64,000 nt of DNA. Source: Flavivirga aquimarina. Its GTDB lineage: Bacteria; Bacteroidota; Bacteroidia; Flavobacteriales; Flavobacteriaceae. The position numbers and the translations under genes are program-made. The notes under the pieces were generated by a model. It was not told the DNA's origin and did not search any database. It saw only the letters and a list, made by a program, of their open reading frames with translations. Where the stretch lies: assembly GCF_030540835.1 (NCBI RefSeq), contig NZ_JAUOEK010000184.1, positions 490,071 through 554,070 on the forward strand. The letters are read 5' to 3'. Shown one piece after another: positions 8,987 through 17,101 of this stretch (position 1 is the first letter of the stretch; the number at the start of each line of letters is the position of its first letter).

Positions 8987-9418
8987 TTAAATAGGCAGAA
9001 AAGCATTCCCTAATTTAACTTCCTTAACCAAATCCTTAACTGTTTTAGACCTTAAGCTGTTTAATATTTGAGCCCTTGAAGCGCTTAACTCATTATGCAA
9101 TGGACAAGGTTTTTCTTCATTACATTTTTTTAAACTCATTAAACAAGAGTTTAATCTTTTTTCGCCATCTATAACATTAACAATGCTAATTATAGGATGA
9201 TCCATGTTCGTTTCGTCTAAATAAAACCCTCCCTTTGGTCCTCTGGCAGACGACACAATTTTTTCTTTAACCAATGACTGCAATAATTTGGCAATATAGG
9301 CTTGCGGAACATTTATAGGTTCAGAAATATCTTTAACCATGACCTTCTTTTTTTCACTGGCATTTAAAGCTAGAAATAACACGGCCTTAATAGCATACTT
9401 TGATGAGTTTGATAGCAT
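8987..9418 (-). CDS. Rrf2-family transcriptional regulator (Fe-S or NO/redox sensing)
   Basis: 143 residues. The winged HTH occupies 1-70, with the wing motif RGPKGGFYL. Three cysteines, Cys92, Cys99 and Cys105 (C-x6-C-x5-C), fit the Fe-S ligands of the IscR/NsrR group. It is divergent from the cytochrome c gene that opens the nos cluster, so it is the obvious candidate regulator of that cluster. A -7 box TATATTTG on its own strand (9443-9450) lies upstream. The second Rrf2 gene at 17885 has the same cysteine spacing. Sensing NO or Fe-S status is inferred from the family and context. Confidence 0.88.
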   Translation of the reverse strand: MLSNSSKYAIKAVLFLALNASEKKKVMVKDISEPINVPQAYIAKLLQSLVKEKIVSSARGPKGGFYLDETNMDHPIISIVNVIDGEKRLNSCLMSLKKCNEEKPCPLHNELSASRAQILNSLRSKTVKDLVKEVKLGNAFLPI

Positions 9419-9470
9419 ATTTTAAATATAGGAAACACAGAACAAATATAAAAAAGATGTTTTTGTCTTG

Positions 9471-9490
9471 AATATGATTTTTATCATATT
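9471..9490. promoter_or_regulatory. Palindromic operator candidate upstream of the nos cluster
   Basis: AATATGATTTTTATCATATT has perfect 8-bp arms around a 4-bp centre and lies in the divergent region between the Rrf2 gene and the cytochrome c gene. Its place and symmetry fit the site of an Rrf2 or CRP/FNR-type regulator. The binding protein is not known. Confidence 0.5.
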
Positions 9491-9539
9491 TTATTGAACT
9501 ATATGGTTTTAAATTAGTGCCACTAAATTAAAACCAATT

Positions 9540-10040
9540 ATGAAAAAAACACTAAATATTGCAATAATATTATTTGCAACACTTTTAATAAGTTGTGGAG
9601 GCAAAGAGGAAAAGAAAAAAGAAGGATTCTCGTATGAAAAAAAAGCTACCACAGAACAAAAAGCAAAAAAAGCTGAATCTGTTCCTGCTTCTAAAAAAAT
9701 AGATTTAGATAATAAGGGAATAGGTCCTATCACCTCTTTGGCCCTTCCTTCAGAAATCGATCAAGGTATGGTAACTCAAGGCGCAGATGTATTCAAGAAA
9801 ATGTGTACTGCTTGCCATAGACCGGATAAAAAATTTATTGGACCCGCTCCAAATAATATTTTAGATAGACGTTCTCCGGAATGGGTTATGAATATGATAT
9901 TGAATCCAGATGAAATGGTTAAAAAAGACCCATTAGCAAAAGCATTACTTATTGAGTTTAATGGCTCTCCTATGGCAAATCAAAACCTTTCTGAAGAAGA
10001 TGCCAGAGCTGTATTAGAATATTTTAGAACATTAAAATAG
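9540..10040 (+). CDS. Lipoprotein mono-haem cytochrome c of the nos cluster
   Basis: 166 residues. An SPII lipobox (LLISCGG) anchors it to a membrane facing the periplasm. A Lys/Glu-rich linker is followed by a class I cytochrome c domain with the haem motif CTACH (Cys89, Cys92, His93) and a likely axial Met145 in GSPMANQ. It opens a run of plus-strand genes leading to nosZ, 113 bp before the fasciclin gene. The likely role, inferred from position, is electron delivery to N2O reductase. Clade II nos clusters commonly encode such cytochromes. Confidence 0.9.
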   Translation: MKKTLNIAIILFATLLISCGGKEEKKKEGFSYEKKATTEQKAKKAESVPASKKIDLDNKGIGPITSLALPSEIDQGMVTQGADVFKKMCTACHRPDKKFIGPAPNNILDRRSPEWVMNMILNPDEMVKKDPLAKALLIEFNGSPMANQNLSEEDARAVLEYFRTLK

Positions 10041-10047
10041 CAACCCA

Positions 10048-10127
10048 ATGAAATGAGCATAATTAAAATTTCGATACAACCAGAAATATTTTTTATGTGA
10101 GTTACACCAGACTGCAGACAGTCTGAC
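10048..10127 (+). repeat. Intergenic repeat, family A copy 1
   Basis: The block begins ATGAAATGAGCATAA and ends with TTACACC and a stem CAGACTG-CAGA-CAGTCTG (10108-10125). A diverged copy with the same order of blocks lies at 14106-14176 between nosL and nosD. Confidence 0.5.
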
Positions 10128-10153
10128 TACTAACTAACACTAAATACAAACAG

Positions 10154-10726
10154 ATGAAAACATTAAAGCAAACGGTTCTTATGTTGCTGTGTATCATAAC
10201 ATTCACAGCTTGTAAAAACGAAAACAAAGAGGCCCCAATAAGTTCAAAATCTGTAAAAGCAACAACTCCAAAAGAAAAATCCGGACAAGCTTTTATCAAA
10301 GATGATGAAGGAAAACCTACAGTTTTACACATAGCTATTGGCTCTAAAGACCATACAACTTTAGTAGCAGCTGTTCAAGCAGCAGAGTTAGAGAATGCTT
10401 TAGTAAACGCTGGTCCTTTAATGGTATTTGCTCCAACAAACGAAGCTTTTGCGGCTTTACCAGAAGGTACTGTCGAAAATTTATTGAAGCCAGAAAATAA
10501 AGATGCTCTGGCTAATATTTTAAAATACCATGTAACTCCAGGAAAATACACAAAAGATTTCCTCAAAAAATTTAAAAAACTAGGACAGGCTAACAACGGC
10601 TATGTTAAGGTAGAAGTTGTAGATGGTGAACCACTAATTGGTGGTGCAAAAATTATTGCAAGTGTACCAGCAGGTAATGGTATTGTACATGTTATTGATA
10701 AAGTATTATTACCTCCTGCGGAATAA
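10154..10726 (+). CDS. Fasciclin (FAS1) domain lipoprotein in the nos cluster
   Basis: 190 residues. A lipoprotein signal ends in FTAC with Cys20. A linker precedes one FAS1 domain (about 55-190) with the H1/H2 motifs LMVFAPTNEAFAAL and GNGIVHVIDKVLLP. FAS1 domains are usually adhesion or ligand-binding modules. Placement between the cytochrome c and nosZ, with 27 bp to nosZ, suggests a role tied to N2O reductase maturation or membrane attachment, but no mechanism can be read from the sequence. Confidence 0.9.
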   Translation: MKTLKQTVLMLLCIITFTACKNENKEAPISSKSVKATTPKEKSGQAFIKDDEGKPTVLHIAIGSKDHTTLVAAVQAAELENALVNAGPLMVFAPTNEAFAALPEGTVENLLKPENKDALANILKYHVTPGKYTKDFLKKFKKLGQANNGYVKVEVVDGEPLIGGAKIIASVPAGNGIVHVIDKVLLPPAE

Positions 10727-10753
10727 TTAAAACACTAACTAAATTAAAAGACA

Positions 10754-12718
10754 ATGAAGACTTTTTTAAAATCAACATTTGCATTATTAAGTATTCTTGT
10801 AGCATTTACAAGCTGTAATAATGCATCAAAATCCAATTCTGGAGCGCTTTCAAGTAGCGCTGCAGAAAAAGTTTATGTAGCTCCCGGAGAACATGACGAA
10901 TTCTACGCCTTTATCTCTGGTGGTTTTAGTGGACAACTTTCTGTTTACGGTTTACCATCTGGTCGTTTATTCAAAGTGATTCCTGTGTTCTCACAAGATG
11001 CAGAAAAAGCCTATGGGTACAACGAAGAAACAAAACCTATGTTAAATACATCTCATGGTTTTGTGCCTTGGGATGATTCTCACCATCCAGATATTTCTCA
11101 AACAAATGGAGAAATAGATGGTCGTTGGGTATTTATTAATGGGAATAACACCCCTCGTATAGCAAAAATAGATTTATCTACGTTTGAAACTACAGAAATT
11201 ATAGAAGTTCCTAACAGTGCAGGTAACCATAGTTCCTCTTTTGTAACCGAAAATTCGGAATATGTTGTTGCAGGAACTCGATTCTCTATTCCAATTCCTC
11301 AAAAAGACATGCCTATAAAAGACTATAAAGGTAACTTTAAAGGATCACTTTCTTTCATCTCAATAGACCCCGAACATGGTCATATGGATATCAAATTCCA
11401 ATTAATAATGCCCGGTTTCGATTATGATTTATCACACCCAGGTCGTGGAAAATCTCATGGTTGGTTCTTCTTTACTACTTATAATACAGAAGAAGCAAGC
11501 ACACTTATGGAAGTTAATGCATCTCAAAACGATAAAGATTTTATAGCAGCCGTTAACTGGAAAAAAATCGAAGCGTATGTAAATAACGGTGGTGGTACCA
11601 TGATGCCAACAAGATATGCACATAATGTATATGATGAAGCTACACACTCTGCCACTTCAACTATAAAAAAAGAGGTGCGTGTCGTAAATCCTTTAGATGT
11701 TCCCGGAGCTGTTTATTTCTTACCAACACCGAAATCACCACACGGTTGTGATGTAGATCCTTCTGGAGAATATATTGTTGGTAACGGAAAATTATCTGCT
11801 AATTTAACGGTGCATTCTTTCACTAAAATGTTAGATGCTATTGAAAATAATAAAGTAGCCGGTGATGCTTACGGTATTCCTATCTTAAATTTCGAAGATG
11901 TATTAGCCGGCGTAGTAGAACAACCGGGGTTAGGTCCTTTACACACTGAATTTGATGGTAAAGGAAATGCCTATACAACCTTCTTTATTTCTTCCGAAGT
12001 AGTAAAATGGAAATTAGGAACTTGGGAAGTTGTAGACAGGCAAGCTTGTTACTATTCTGTTGGTCACTTAATGATTCCCGGAGGGAACTCACAAAAACCG
12101 TTTGGTAAATATGTTGTAGCGATGAATAAAATTACTAAAGACCGCTATTTACCAACAGGACCAGAAGTAACACAATCGGCTCAGCTTTATGATATTTCCG
12201 GAGAGAAAATGGAATTATTATTAGATTTCCCAACAGTTGGAGAACCCCATTATGCAGCCGGATGTCCTGCAGATTTAATAAAACCACGTTCTAAAAAACT
12301 CTTTAAACTGGAAGACAACAAACACCCGTATGCTACTTTAAGTGAAGCAGACACCAAAGTTGTTAGAGATGGTAAAACCGTTCACGTTTATATGACTACC
12401 ATCCGTAGTCACTTTGCACCAGATAATATTGAAGGTGTTAAAGTGGGGGACAAAGTTTATTTCCATATAACAAATTTAGAACAAGATTACGATGTACCAC
12501 ATGGTGTAAGTATGATTGGAGCTAATACCTCCGAATTACTAATTATGCCCGGACAAACAGAAACCTTCCTATGGGAACCTAAACAAGTAGGCGTATGGCC
12601 TTTTTATTGTACAGATTTCTGTTCTGCGCTACACCAGGAAATGCAAGGGTATGTTAGAGTATCTCCAGCAAATTCCAATACACCTTTAAAATGGTCTTTA
12701 GGTGAAGATATTGAATAA
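10754..12718 (+). CDS. nosZ: Nitrous-oxide reductase, Sec-dependent clade II type
   Basis: 654 residues. It reduces N2O to N2 in the periplasm. The N-terminus is a Sec/SPII lipoprotein signal (Cys21 in AFTSC), not a Tat signal, which places it in clade II. The seven-bladed propeller has the CuZ histidine motifs DDSHHPDIS, AGNHSSSF, KSPHGCDVD, GPLHTEFD, SVGHLMIPGG and GEPHYAAGC. The C-terminal cupredoxin domain carries the CuA site: His583 (DVPHGVS) and CTDFCSALHQEM with Cys619, Cys623, His627 and Met630. All expected copper ligands are present, so the enzyme should be functional. An intrinsic terminator follows, which may raise nosZ output over the downstream genes. Confidence 0.98.
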   Translation: MKTFLKSTFALLSILVAFTSCNNASKSNSGALSSSAAEKVYVAPGEHDEFYAFISGGFSGQLSVYGLPSGRLFKVIPVFSQDAEKAYGYNEETKPMLNTSHGFVPWDDSHHPDISQTNGEIDGRWVFINGNNTPRIAKIDLSTFETTEIIEVPNSAGNHSSSFVTENSEYVVAGTRFSIPIPQKDMPIKDYKGNFKGSLSFISIDPEHGHMDIKFQLIMPGFDYDLSHPGRGKSHGWFFFTTYNTEEASTLMEVNASQNDKDFIAAVNWKKIEAYVNNGGGTMMPTRYAHNVYDEATHSATSTIKKEVRVVNPLDVPGAVYFLPTPKSPHGCDVDPSGEYIVGNGKLSANLTVHSFTKMLDAIENNKVAGDAYGIPILNFEDVLAGVVEQPGLGPLHTEFDGKGNAYTTFFISSEVVKWKLGTWEVVDRQACYYSVGHLMIPGGNSQKPFGKYVVAMNKITKDRYLPTGPEVTQSAQLYDISGEKMELLLDFPTVGEPHYAAGCPADLIKPRSKKLFKLEDNKHPYATLSEADTKVVRDGKTVHVYMTTIRSHFAPDNIEGVKVGDKVYFHITNLEQDYDVPHGVSMIGANTSELLIMPGQTETFLWEPKQVGVWPFYCTDFCSALHQEMQGYVRVSPANSNTPLKWSLGEDIE

Positions 12719-12756
12719 GCTTAGGGAAATTTTGTTTTAGTGTTTATTTCCCTATT

Positions 12757-12795
12757 AAGGCGAGGGTTATCTATTTCGCTCTCGCCTTTCTTTTT
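12757..12795 (+). terminator. Intrinsic terminator after nosZ
   Basis: AAGGCGAG (12757-12764) pairs with CTCGCCTT (12781-12788) and is followed by TCTTTTT. It lies 39 bp after the nosZ stop and would partly uncouple nosZ from the assembly genes. Confidence 0.75.
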
Positions 12796-12806
12796 AAAAC
12801 ACTAAA

Positions 12807-12850
12807 ATTCCTGCGACCTGTGCTGAACTTGTTTCAGTAAAGCAGGAATC
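12807..12850 (+). repeat. Interspersed repeat, family C copy 1
   Basis: 44 bp starting ATTCCTGCGAC and ending CAGGAATC. It matches 23402-23445 with one mismatch. Its ends are complementary (ATTCCTGC/GCAGGAAT), so it folds into a hairpin. Confidence 0.7.
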
Positions 12851-12946
12851 TCAAGAAATATTTTCCCGAGTAATATTTGGATCTCTAATATTCTTGAGTA
12901 AAAAATAAGGAAATACCTTAAAACATTCGTGTAACTAAAAAATGAG

Positions 12947-12965
12947 ATTCCCGTTTCACGGGAAT
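12947..12965. repeat. Short hairpin before the nosB-like gene
   Basis: ATTCCCGT-TTC-ACGGGAAT, a perfect 8-bp stem ending 7 bp before the start codon at 12973. It resembles the tail of the family C repeat arrangement and could mask the ribosome binding region. Confidence 0.5.
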
Positions 12966-12972
12966 TATAAAG

Positions 12973-13569
12973 ATGAAAAGATCAAATATCATCATGTTTA
13001 TCGCAGCATTATTACCATTAGGGTTATTCTTATTCCCGCTTTGGAAAATAACGCTGGAAGCTCCTCAATATCCTATCCCGCTAGGGATGTATATTCATAT
13101 TAATGATTTTTCTGATGTACACCCACATGACATTAAAAACATTAATTTGATGAACCATTATGTGGGAATGAAATACATTCCAGAAGCGATTCCTGAATTT
13201 GAAATTTTCCCCATAGGAATTATTGTTACAACCATTATAGGTTTATTAATTGCTTTTAAAGGCAATTATAAATGGTTCTTATTTTGGTTTATTTTAATGA
13301 TTGTTTTAAGCAGTGCTGGGCTTTACGATTTCTATCTGTGGGAACATGATTATGGTCATGATTTAGACCCTAAAGCCATTATGAAGTTTACTAACCCCGA
13401 CGGAAGTGTTATGGGCTTTCAACCACCCTTGTTTGGAAGCAAAGACATTTTAAACTTTAGAGCGCATTCTTACCCTAGATTAGGAGCCTTGTTCTTAGCA
13501 TTAGGAATTACGGCCTCATTTATAGCTTATCTAATTGGAAAGAAAAACAATAAAAAAATCCCATCCTAA
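12973..13569 (+). CDS. Nos-cluster multi-span membrane protein (NosB position)
   Basis: 198 residues with four predicted membrane helices (about 6-25, 75-93, 100-120 and 170-190). The loops are rich in His and acidic residues (NDFSDVHPHD, LWEHDYGHDLDP), which could bind metal on the periplasmic side. It sits between nosZ and nosL, the position where clade II nos clusters carry the membrane protein often called NosB. I cannot confirm homology from sequence alone, so no symbol is given. A role in copper handling or electron transfer to NosZ is inference from place and composition. Confidence 0.8.
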   Translation: MKRSNIIMFIAALLPLGLFLFPLWKITLEAPQYPIPLGMYIHINDFSDVHPHDIKNINLMNHYVGMKYIPEAIPEFEIFPIGIIVTTIIGLLIAFKGNYKWFLFWFILMIVLSSAGLYDFYLWEHDYGHDLDPKAIMKFTNPDGSVMGFQPPLFGSKDILNFRAHSYPRLGALFLALGITASFIAYLIGKKNNKKIPS

Positions 13570-13648
13570 ACCCTTCCTAAAGGAAAGGACTTAAGCAATA
13601 ATTCAAGTATAAGTTCCCTTTCCTTTGGAAAGGGCTAGGGATAGGAAA
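13564..13648. repeat. Imperfect palindromic repeat, family B
   Basis: CCCTTCCTAAAGGAAAGG near the left end pairs imperfectly with CCTTTCCTTTGGAAAGGG near the right end, giving an imperfect inverted repeat of about 28 bp around a short spacer. It fills the gap between the membrane protein gene and nosL and overlaps the stop codon of the former. An in-frame TTG inside it (13625) is not the nosL start. Confidence 0.6.
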
Positions 13649-13660
13649 AACACTAAAAAC

Positions 13661-14101
13661 ATGAAAACACTAAAACACTATTCAACAATAGCATTATTGC
13701 TGCTACTATGCTTTAGCTGTAATGTGAAACCCGAAGCCATTGATTATGGAAATGACGGTTGCCATTTTTGTAAAATGACTATTGTAGACAAAATTCACGC
13801 TGCCGAAATTGTTACTAAAAAAGGCAAAGTGTATAAGTTTGATGCTACAGAATGCATGATTAATTTTACAGAAGAATTTGACACCTCCGAAATTCAACTC
13901 TATTTGTCTAATAATTATAATGAGCCGGAAGCTTTAATAGACGCTACTCAGGCAACTTTCATAATAAGTAAAAACATTCCCAGCCCTATGGGTGCATTTC
14001 TATCAGCCTTTAAATCTGAAGAAGACGCTAAAAAAGTTCAAAAAGAAAAAGGGGGAGTACTTTATAATTGGGAAGCACTATTAGCACATCTAAAAAGCTA
14101 A
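13661..14101 (+). CDS. nosL: NosL copper chaperone lipoprotein
   Basis: 146 residues from the ATG at 13661. This start is chosen because it begins directly with a lipoprotein signal ending FSC (Cys20), whereas the longer frame starts with TTG inside the repeat. NosL binds Cu(I) and supplies copper for the NosZ clusters. The metal motif CHFCKM (Cys34, Cys37, Met39) is intact, and a second motif FDATECMINF follows. It lies in the expected order between the membrane protein and nosD. Confidence 0.94.
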   Translation: MKTLKHYSTIALLLLLCFSCNVKPEAIDYGNDGCHFCKMTIVDKIHAAEIVTKKGKVYKFDATECMINFTEEFDTSEIQLYLSNNYNEPEALIDATQATFIISKNIPSPMGAFLSAFKSEEDAKKVQKEKGGVLYNWEALLAHLKS

Positions 14102-14105
14102 TATT

Positions 14106-14176
14106 ATGAAATGAGCCATAAATCTTGATACTACTAACCGAGCTTAAATGGCGAATTACACCTGCAGGCAGGTCTA
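14106..14176 (+). repeat. Intergenic repeat, family A copy 2
   Basis: Begins ATGAAATGAGCCATAA and ends ATTACACCTGCAGGCAGGT, where ACCTGC and GCAGGT pair. The block order matches 10048-10127, although the stem sequence differs. Confidence 0.5.
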
Positions 14177-14204
14177 ACAGATAGAAAACAATAAAATTTA
14201 AACA

Positions 14205-15440
14205 ATGAAAAACGTATTGCTTTTTTTTACAGCCGTTTTAATGGCCTACTCTACATATGCCCAAAACATTGAGGTTTGTAGCACATGCGCTATTTCAACT
14301 TTAAAAAAAGGCATTTCTGTTGCAAAAGACTATGACACCATATTAGTAAAAAAAGGCACGTACAAAGAGCATAATATTCTGGTTGATAAACCATTAACAA
14401 TTATTGGCGAAAGTTATCCGGTGATTGACGGTGAGTTGAAAGGTGAAGTTATAACAATTATTGCAGATAATGTGACCGTTGATGGCCTATTCATTATAAA
14501 TGTAGGCACTAGTTATACCGAAGATTATGCAGCCATTCGGGTAAGAAAAAGCAAGAACTTCATCATTCAAAATGTCGTCTTAGAAAAGTTGTTTTTTGGA
14601 ATTTATCTGGAGAAATCACGAGATGGCAAAGTGTTTCACAATAAGATTATAGGAGATGCTGTCGAAGAATATAACTCCGGAAACGGCATTCAATTATGGT
14701 ACAGTAAAAATATTGTTATTGAGCACAATTTTGTACAACATGTACGCGATGGCATTTATTTAGAATTCTCTGATGACTGTTTAATTAAAAACAATGTTAG
14801 TGCAGAAAATCTCCGTTACGGTCTGCATTTTATGTTTTCAAATGATGATATATATGAGGATAATACGTTCGAAAAAAATGGTGCTGGTGTTGCGGTTATG
14901 TTTTCAAAAAAGATAAAAATGCTAAATAACACTTTTAAAGAAAACTGGGGAACCGCTTCCTATGGTATGCTTTTAAAAGAAATAAACGATGCTGAAATTA
15001 TAGGCAATACCTTTGAGGAAAACACGATTGGTATTAATATAGAAGGTTCCAACCGTATTGTTTATAAAAACAACAATTTTATTAATAACGGATGGGCTAT
15101 TAAAGTTCGCGGAGCTTGCTATACTAATAGTTTTATAGAAAATAATTTTTTATACAATTCTTTCGATATTTCATATAACAGCAAGGTAAATGATAATGTG
15201 TTTAATAAAAATTACTGGACCAATTACACTGGCTACGATTTGGATAAAGATGGTATTGGTGATGTACCATACAGACCTGTAAAACTGTTCTCATACATCG
15301 TAAACAGAACCCCAGAAACCATTATTCTGTTACGTAGTTTATTTATTGATATTATTGATTTTTCCGAAAAAGTATCTCCCATTTTTACACCAAATAATTT
15401 ACTAGACAATAACCCTTTAACAAAGAGAATAACATGGTAA
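14205..15440 (+). CDS. nosD: NosD periplasmic copper-site assembly protein
   Basis: 411 residues. A Sec signal (1-19, ending TYAQ) is followed by a right-handed parallel beta-helix of CASH/NosD repeats (about 60-340) with recurrent N-x-I/F-x-x-N units such as KNNVSAENLRYGLHFMFS. NosD works with the NosFY transporter in CuZ maturation. The C-terminal part contains NYWTNYTGYDLDKDGIGDVPYRP, a conserved segment of the family. Its end overlaps nosF by 7 nt, which implies translational coupling. Confidence 0.95.
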   Translation: MKNVLLFFTAVLMAYSTYAQNIEVCSTCAISTLKKGISVAKDYDTILVKKGTYKEHNILVDKPLTIIGESYPVIDGELKGEVITIIADNVTVDGLFIINVGTSYTEDYAAIRVRKSKNFIIQNVVLEKLFFGIYLEKSRDGKVFHNKIIGDAVEEYNSGNGIQLWYSKNIVIEHNFVQHVRDGIYLEFSDDCLIKNNVSAENLRYGLHFMFSNDDIYEDNTFEKNGAGVAVMFSKKIKMLNNTFKENWGTASYGMLLKEINDAEIIGNTFEENTIGINIEGSNRIVYKNNNFINNGWAIKVRGACYTNSFIENNFLYNSFDISYNSKVNDNVFNKNYWTNYTGYDLDKDGIGDVPYRPVKLFSYIVNRTPETIILLRSLFIDIIDFSEKVSPIFTPNNLLDNNPLTKRITW

Positions 15441-16129
15441 ATATTGAAAATCTACATAAAAAATTTAATAAGAATGTTGTACTAAATGGTATAGATCTAA
15501 ACATTTCGGAAGGCGGTATTTTTGCTATCCTCGGACCAAATGGATCTGGAAAAACCACACTTATTAAATCTATTTTAGGTATGGTTATTCCAAACAAGGG
15601 CACTATTAATGTCCTTGGAGAAAACATTAAAAATAATTCTGGCTACAGGCATAAAATTGATTACTTACCACAAATTGCAAATTTTCCTAACAATCTAAAA
15701 GTTAAGGAACTTATTAAAATGATAAAAGATTTGCGAGGCCATACCAATGAAGACCAACGCCTAATCGAACTCTTTACATTACAACCTTTTTTAGACAAAA
15801 AATTAGGCAACCTTTCCGGTGGTACAAAGCAAAAAGTGAATCTGGTTTTAACCTTTATGTTTGATAGCCCACTTATTATTTTAGATGAACCGACTACGGG
15901 CTTAGACCCTATTTCGCTCATCCGATTAAAAGATTTAATTCAAACAGAAAAAACAAAAGGAAAAACCATTTTAATAACCTCTCACATCATGAGTTTTGTT
16001 GAAGAGGTTTCAGATGAAATTGTTTTTCTTTTAGAAGGACAAATTTACTTTAGAGGTTCAATTACAGCATTGAAAAACAAAACCGATCAACCGGATTTTG
16101 AACATGCTATTGCGTCTATATTAACTTAA
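15434..16129 (+). CDS. nosF: NosF ABC transporter ATP-binding protein
   Basis: 231 residues, a normal length for a single ATPase domain. Walker A GPNGSGKT (34-41), signature LSGGTKQ (about 126-132), Walker B LIILDEP followed by the D-loop GLD, and the H-loop histidine in LITSHIMS are all present. It powers the NosDFY system that supplies what is needed for CuZ assembly. The start overlaps the nosD end. The 3' side is separated from nosY by a repeat-containing gap of about 117 bp. Confidence 0.95.
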   Translation: MVNIENLHKKFNKNVVLNGIDLNISEGGIFAILGPNGSGKTTLIKSILGMVIPNKGTINVLGENIKNNSGYRHKIDYLPQIANFPNNLKVKELIKMIKDLRGHTNEDQRLIELFTLQPFLDKKLGNLSGGTKQKVNLVLTFMFDSPLIILDEPTTGLDPISLIRLKDLIQTEKTKGKTILITSHIMSFVEEVSDEIVFLLEGQIYFRGSITALKNKTDQPDFEHAIASILT

Positions 16130-16132
16130 ATT

Positions 16133-16230
16133 AATTAGGCTCGACTTTAGCCTGTCTTGAGCGGAGCCAAAAGGCTTGACCTAACAATTAGAACATAAAA
16201 TGTCCCCTCGAGGGCAGTCGAGAGGTTTGA
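16133..16230. repeat. Palindromic repeat region between nosF and nosY
   Basis: Two short hairpins are seen: a GGCTCGAC/GGCTTGACC pair and CCTCGAGGGCAGTCGAGAGG, whose ends pair. The CTCGA/TCGAG core is of the kind found in dispersed flavobacterial repeats. No frame is present. Confidence 0.45.
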
Positions 16231-16246
16231 AAATTAAAACAAGATC

Positions 16247-17029
16247 ATGCTTAAAATATTAAAATATAGTTTTTTCGATTTAATGCGTAGCCGTTGGAGT
16301 TACGTCTATTTCGCCTTTTACTTATTACTAGGAATTGTTTTACTATTTCTTAACAACGATTTATCGAAAGCAATCATTACACTAATGAATGTTATTATTA
16401 TGCTAGTCCCTTTAATAGGAACCATTTTTGGTGTTATGTATTATTATAATTCTAAAGAATTCACTGAGCTTTTATTAGCACAACCTTTAAAACGCTCATC
16501 TATTTTTTTAGGTCAATATCTAGGTGTTGCCATTTCCTTATCTATGAGTCTAATTTTGGGGCTAGGCATACCTTTTATTGTTTATGGTTTATTCAAATCA
16601 AATGCCATTTGGGATTTCTCTTTATTACTTATCACTGGAACGTTTCTAACACTAATTTTTACAGCTTTAGCTTTTAATATAGCACTAACTAACGAAAATA
16701 AGATTAAAGGTTTTGGATATGCTATTCTGCTTTGGTTGTTTCTAGCCATTATTTACGACGGCTTATTTTTAATGTCTTTGATCTTATTTGAAGATTATCC
16801 ATTAGACAAATTATCTCTAATTGGCACCATGTTAAATCCTATAGATTTATCTCGAACACTAATTCTATTAAAACTGGATATTTCAGCATTATTAGGATAT
16901 ACCGGAGCTGTCTTTAAAAAATTCTTCGGAACTAATTTTGGACTCATTATATCTTTTATAATGCTAACAGTATGGGTTGTTTTACCAGTATTACGAATTA
17001 TATTTAAATCGAAAAAGAAGGATTTTTAA
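16247..17029 (+). CDS. nosY: NosY ABC transporter permease
   Basis: 260 residues with six predicted membrane helices (the first at about 15-32, then 40-65, 90-120, 125-150, 160-180 and 235-255). It is the membrane partner of NosF in the NosDFY complex. The segment PLIGTIFGVMYYYNSKEFTELLLAQPLKR is characteristic of this permease family. It closes the nos cluster and is followed by an intrinsic terminator. Confidence 0.93.
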   Translation: MLKILKYSFFDLMRSRWSYVYFAFYLLLGIVLLFLNNDLSKAIITLMNVIIMLVPLIGTIFGVMYYYNSKEFTELLLAQPLKRSSIFLGQYLGVAISLSMSLILGLGIPFIVYGLFKSNAIWDFSLLLITGTFLTLIFTALAFNIALTNENKIKGFGYAILLWLFLAIIYDGLFLMSLILFEDYPLDKLSLIGTMLNPIDLSRTLILLKLDISALLGYTGAVFKKFFGTNFGLIISFIMLTVWVVLPVLRIIFKSKKKDF

Positions 17030-17037
17030 CACTGAAC

Positions 17038-17079
17038 TTAAAATTCCAGAAAGTATAAAAATCTCTTCCTGGAATTTTT
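17038..17079 (+). terminator. Intrinsic terminator after nosY
   Basis: AAATTCCAG (17041-17049) pairs with CTGGAATTT (17069-17077), followed by T residues. It ends the nos cluster and faces the convergent RIC gene. Confidence 0.65.
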
Positions 17080-17101
17080 CAGCGTTAAATAGAACTTATT
17101 G

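Noticed and set aside
13625..13660. Longer N-terminus for NosL starting at a TTG
   Set aside because: The extra codons lie in a palindromic intergenic repeat and would bury the lipoprotein signal. The ATG at 13661 begins directly with it.
9540..17029. A full denitrification island (nir, nor, nosR)
   Set aside because: Only N2O reduction genes and NO-damage repair are present. No nitrite or NO reductase motif was seen.
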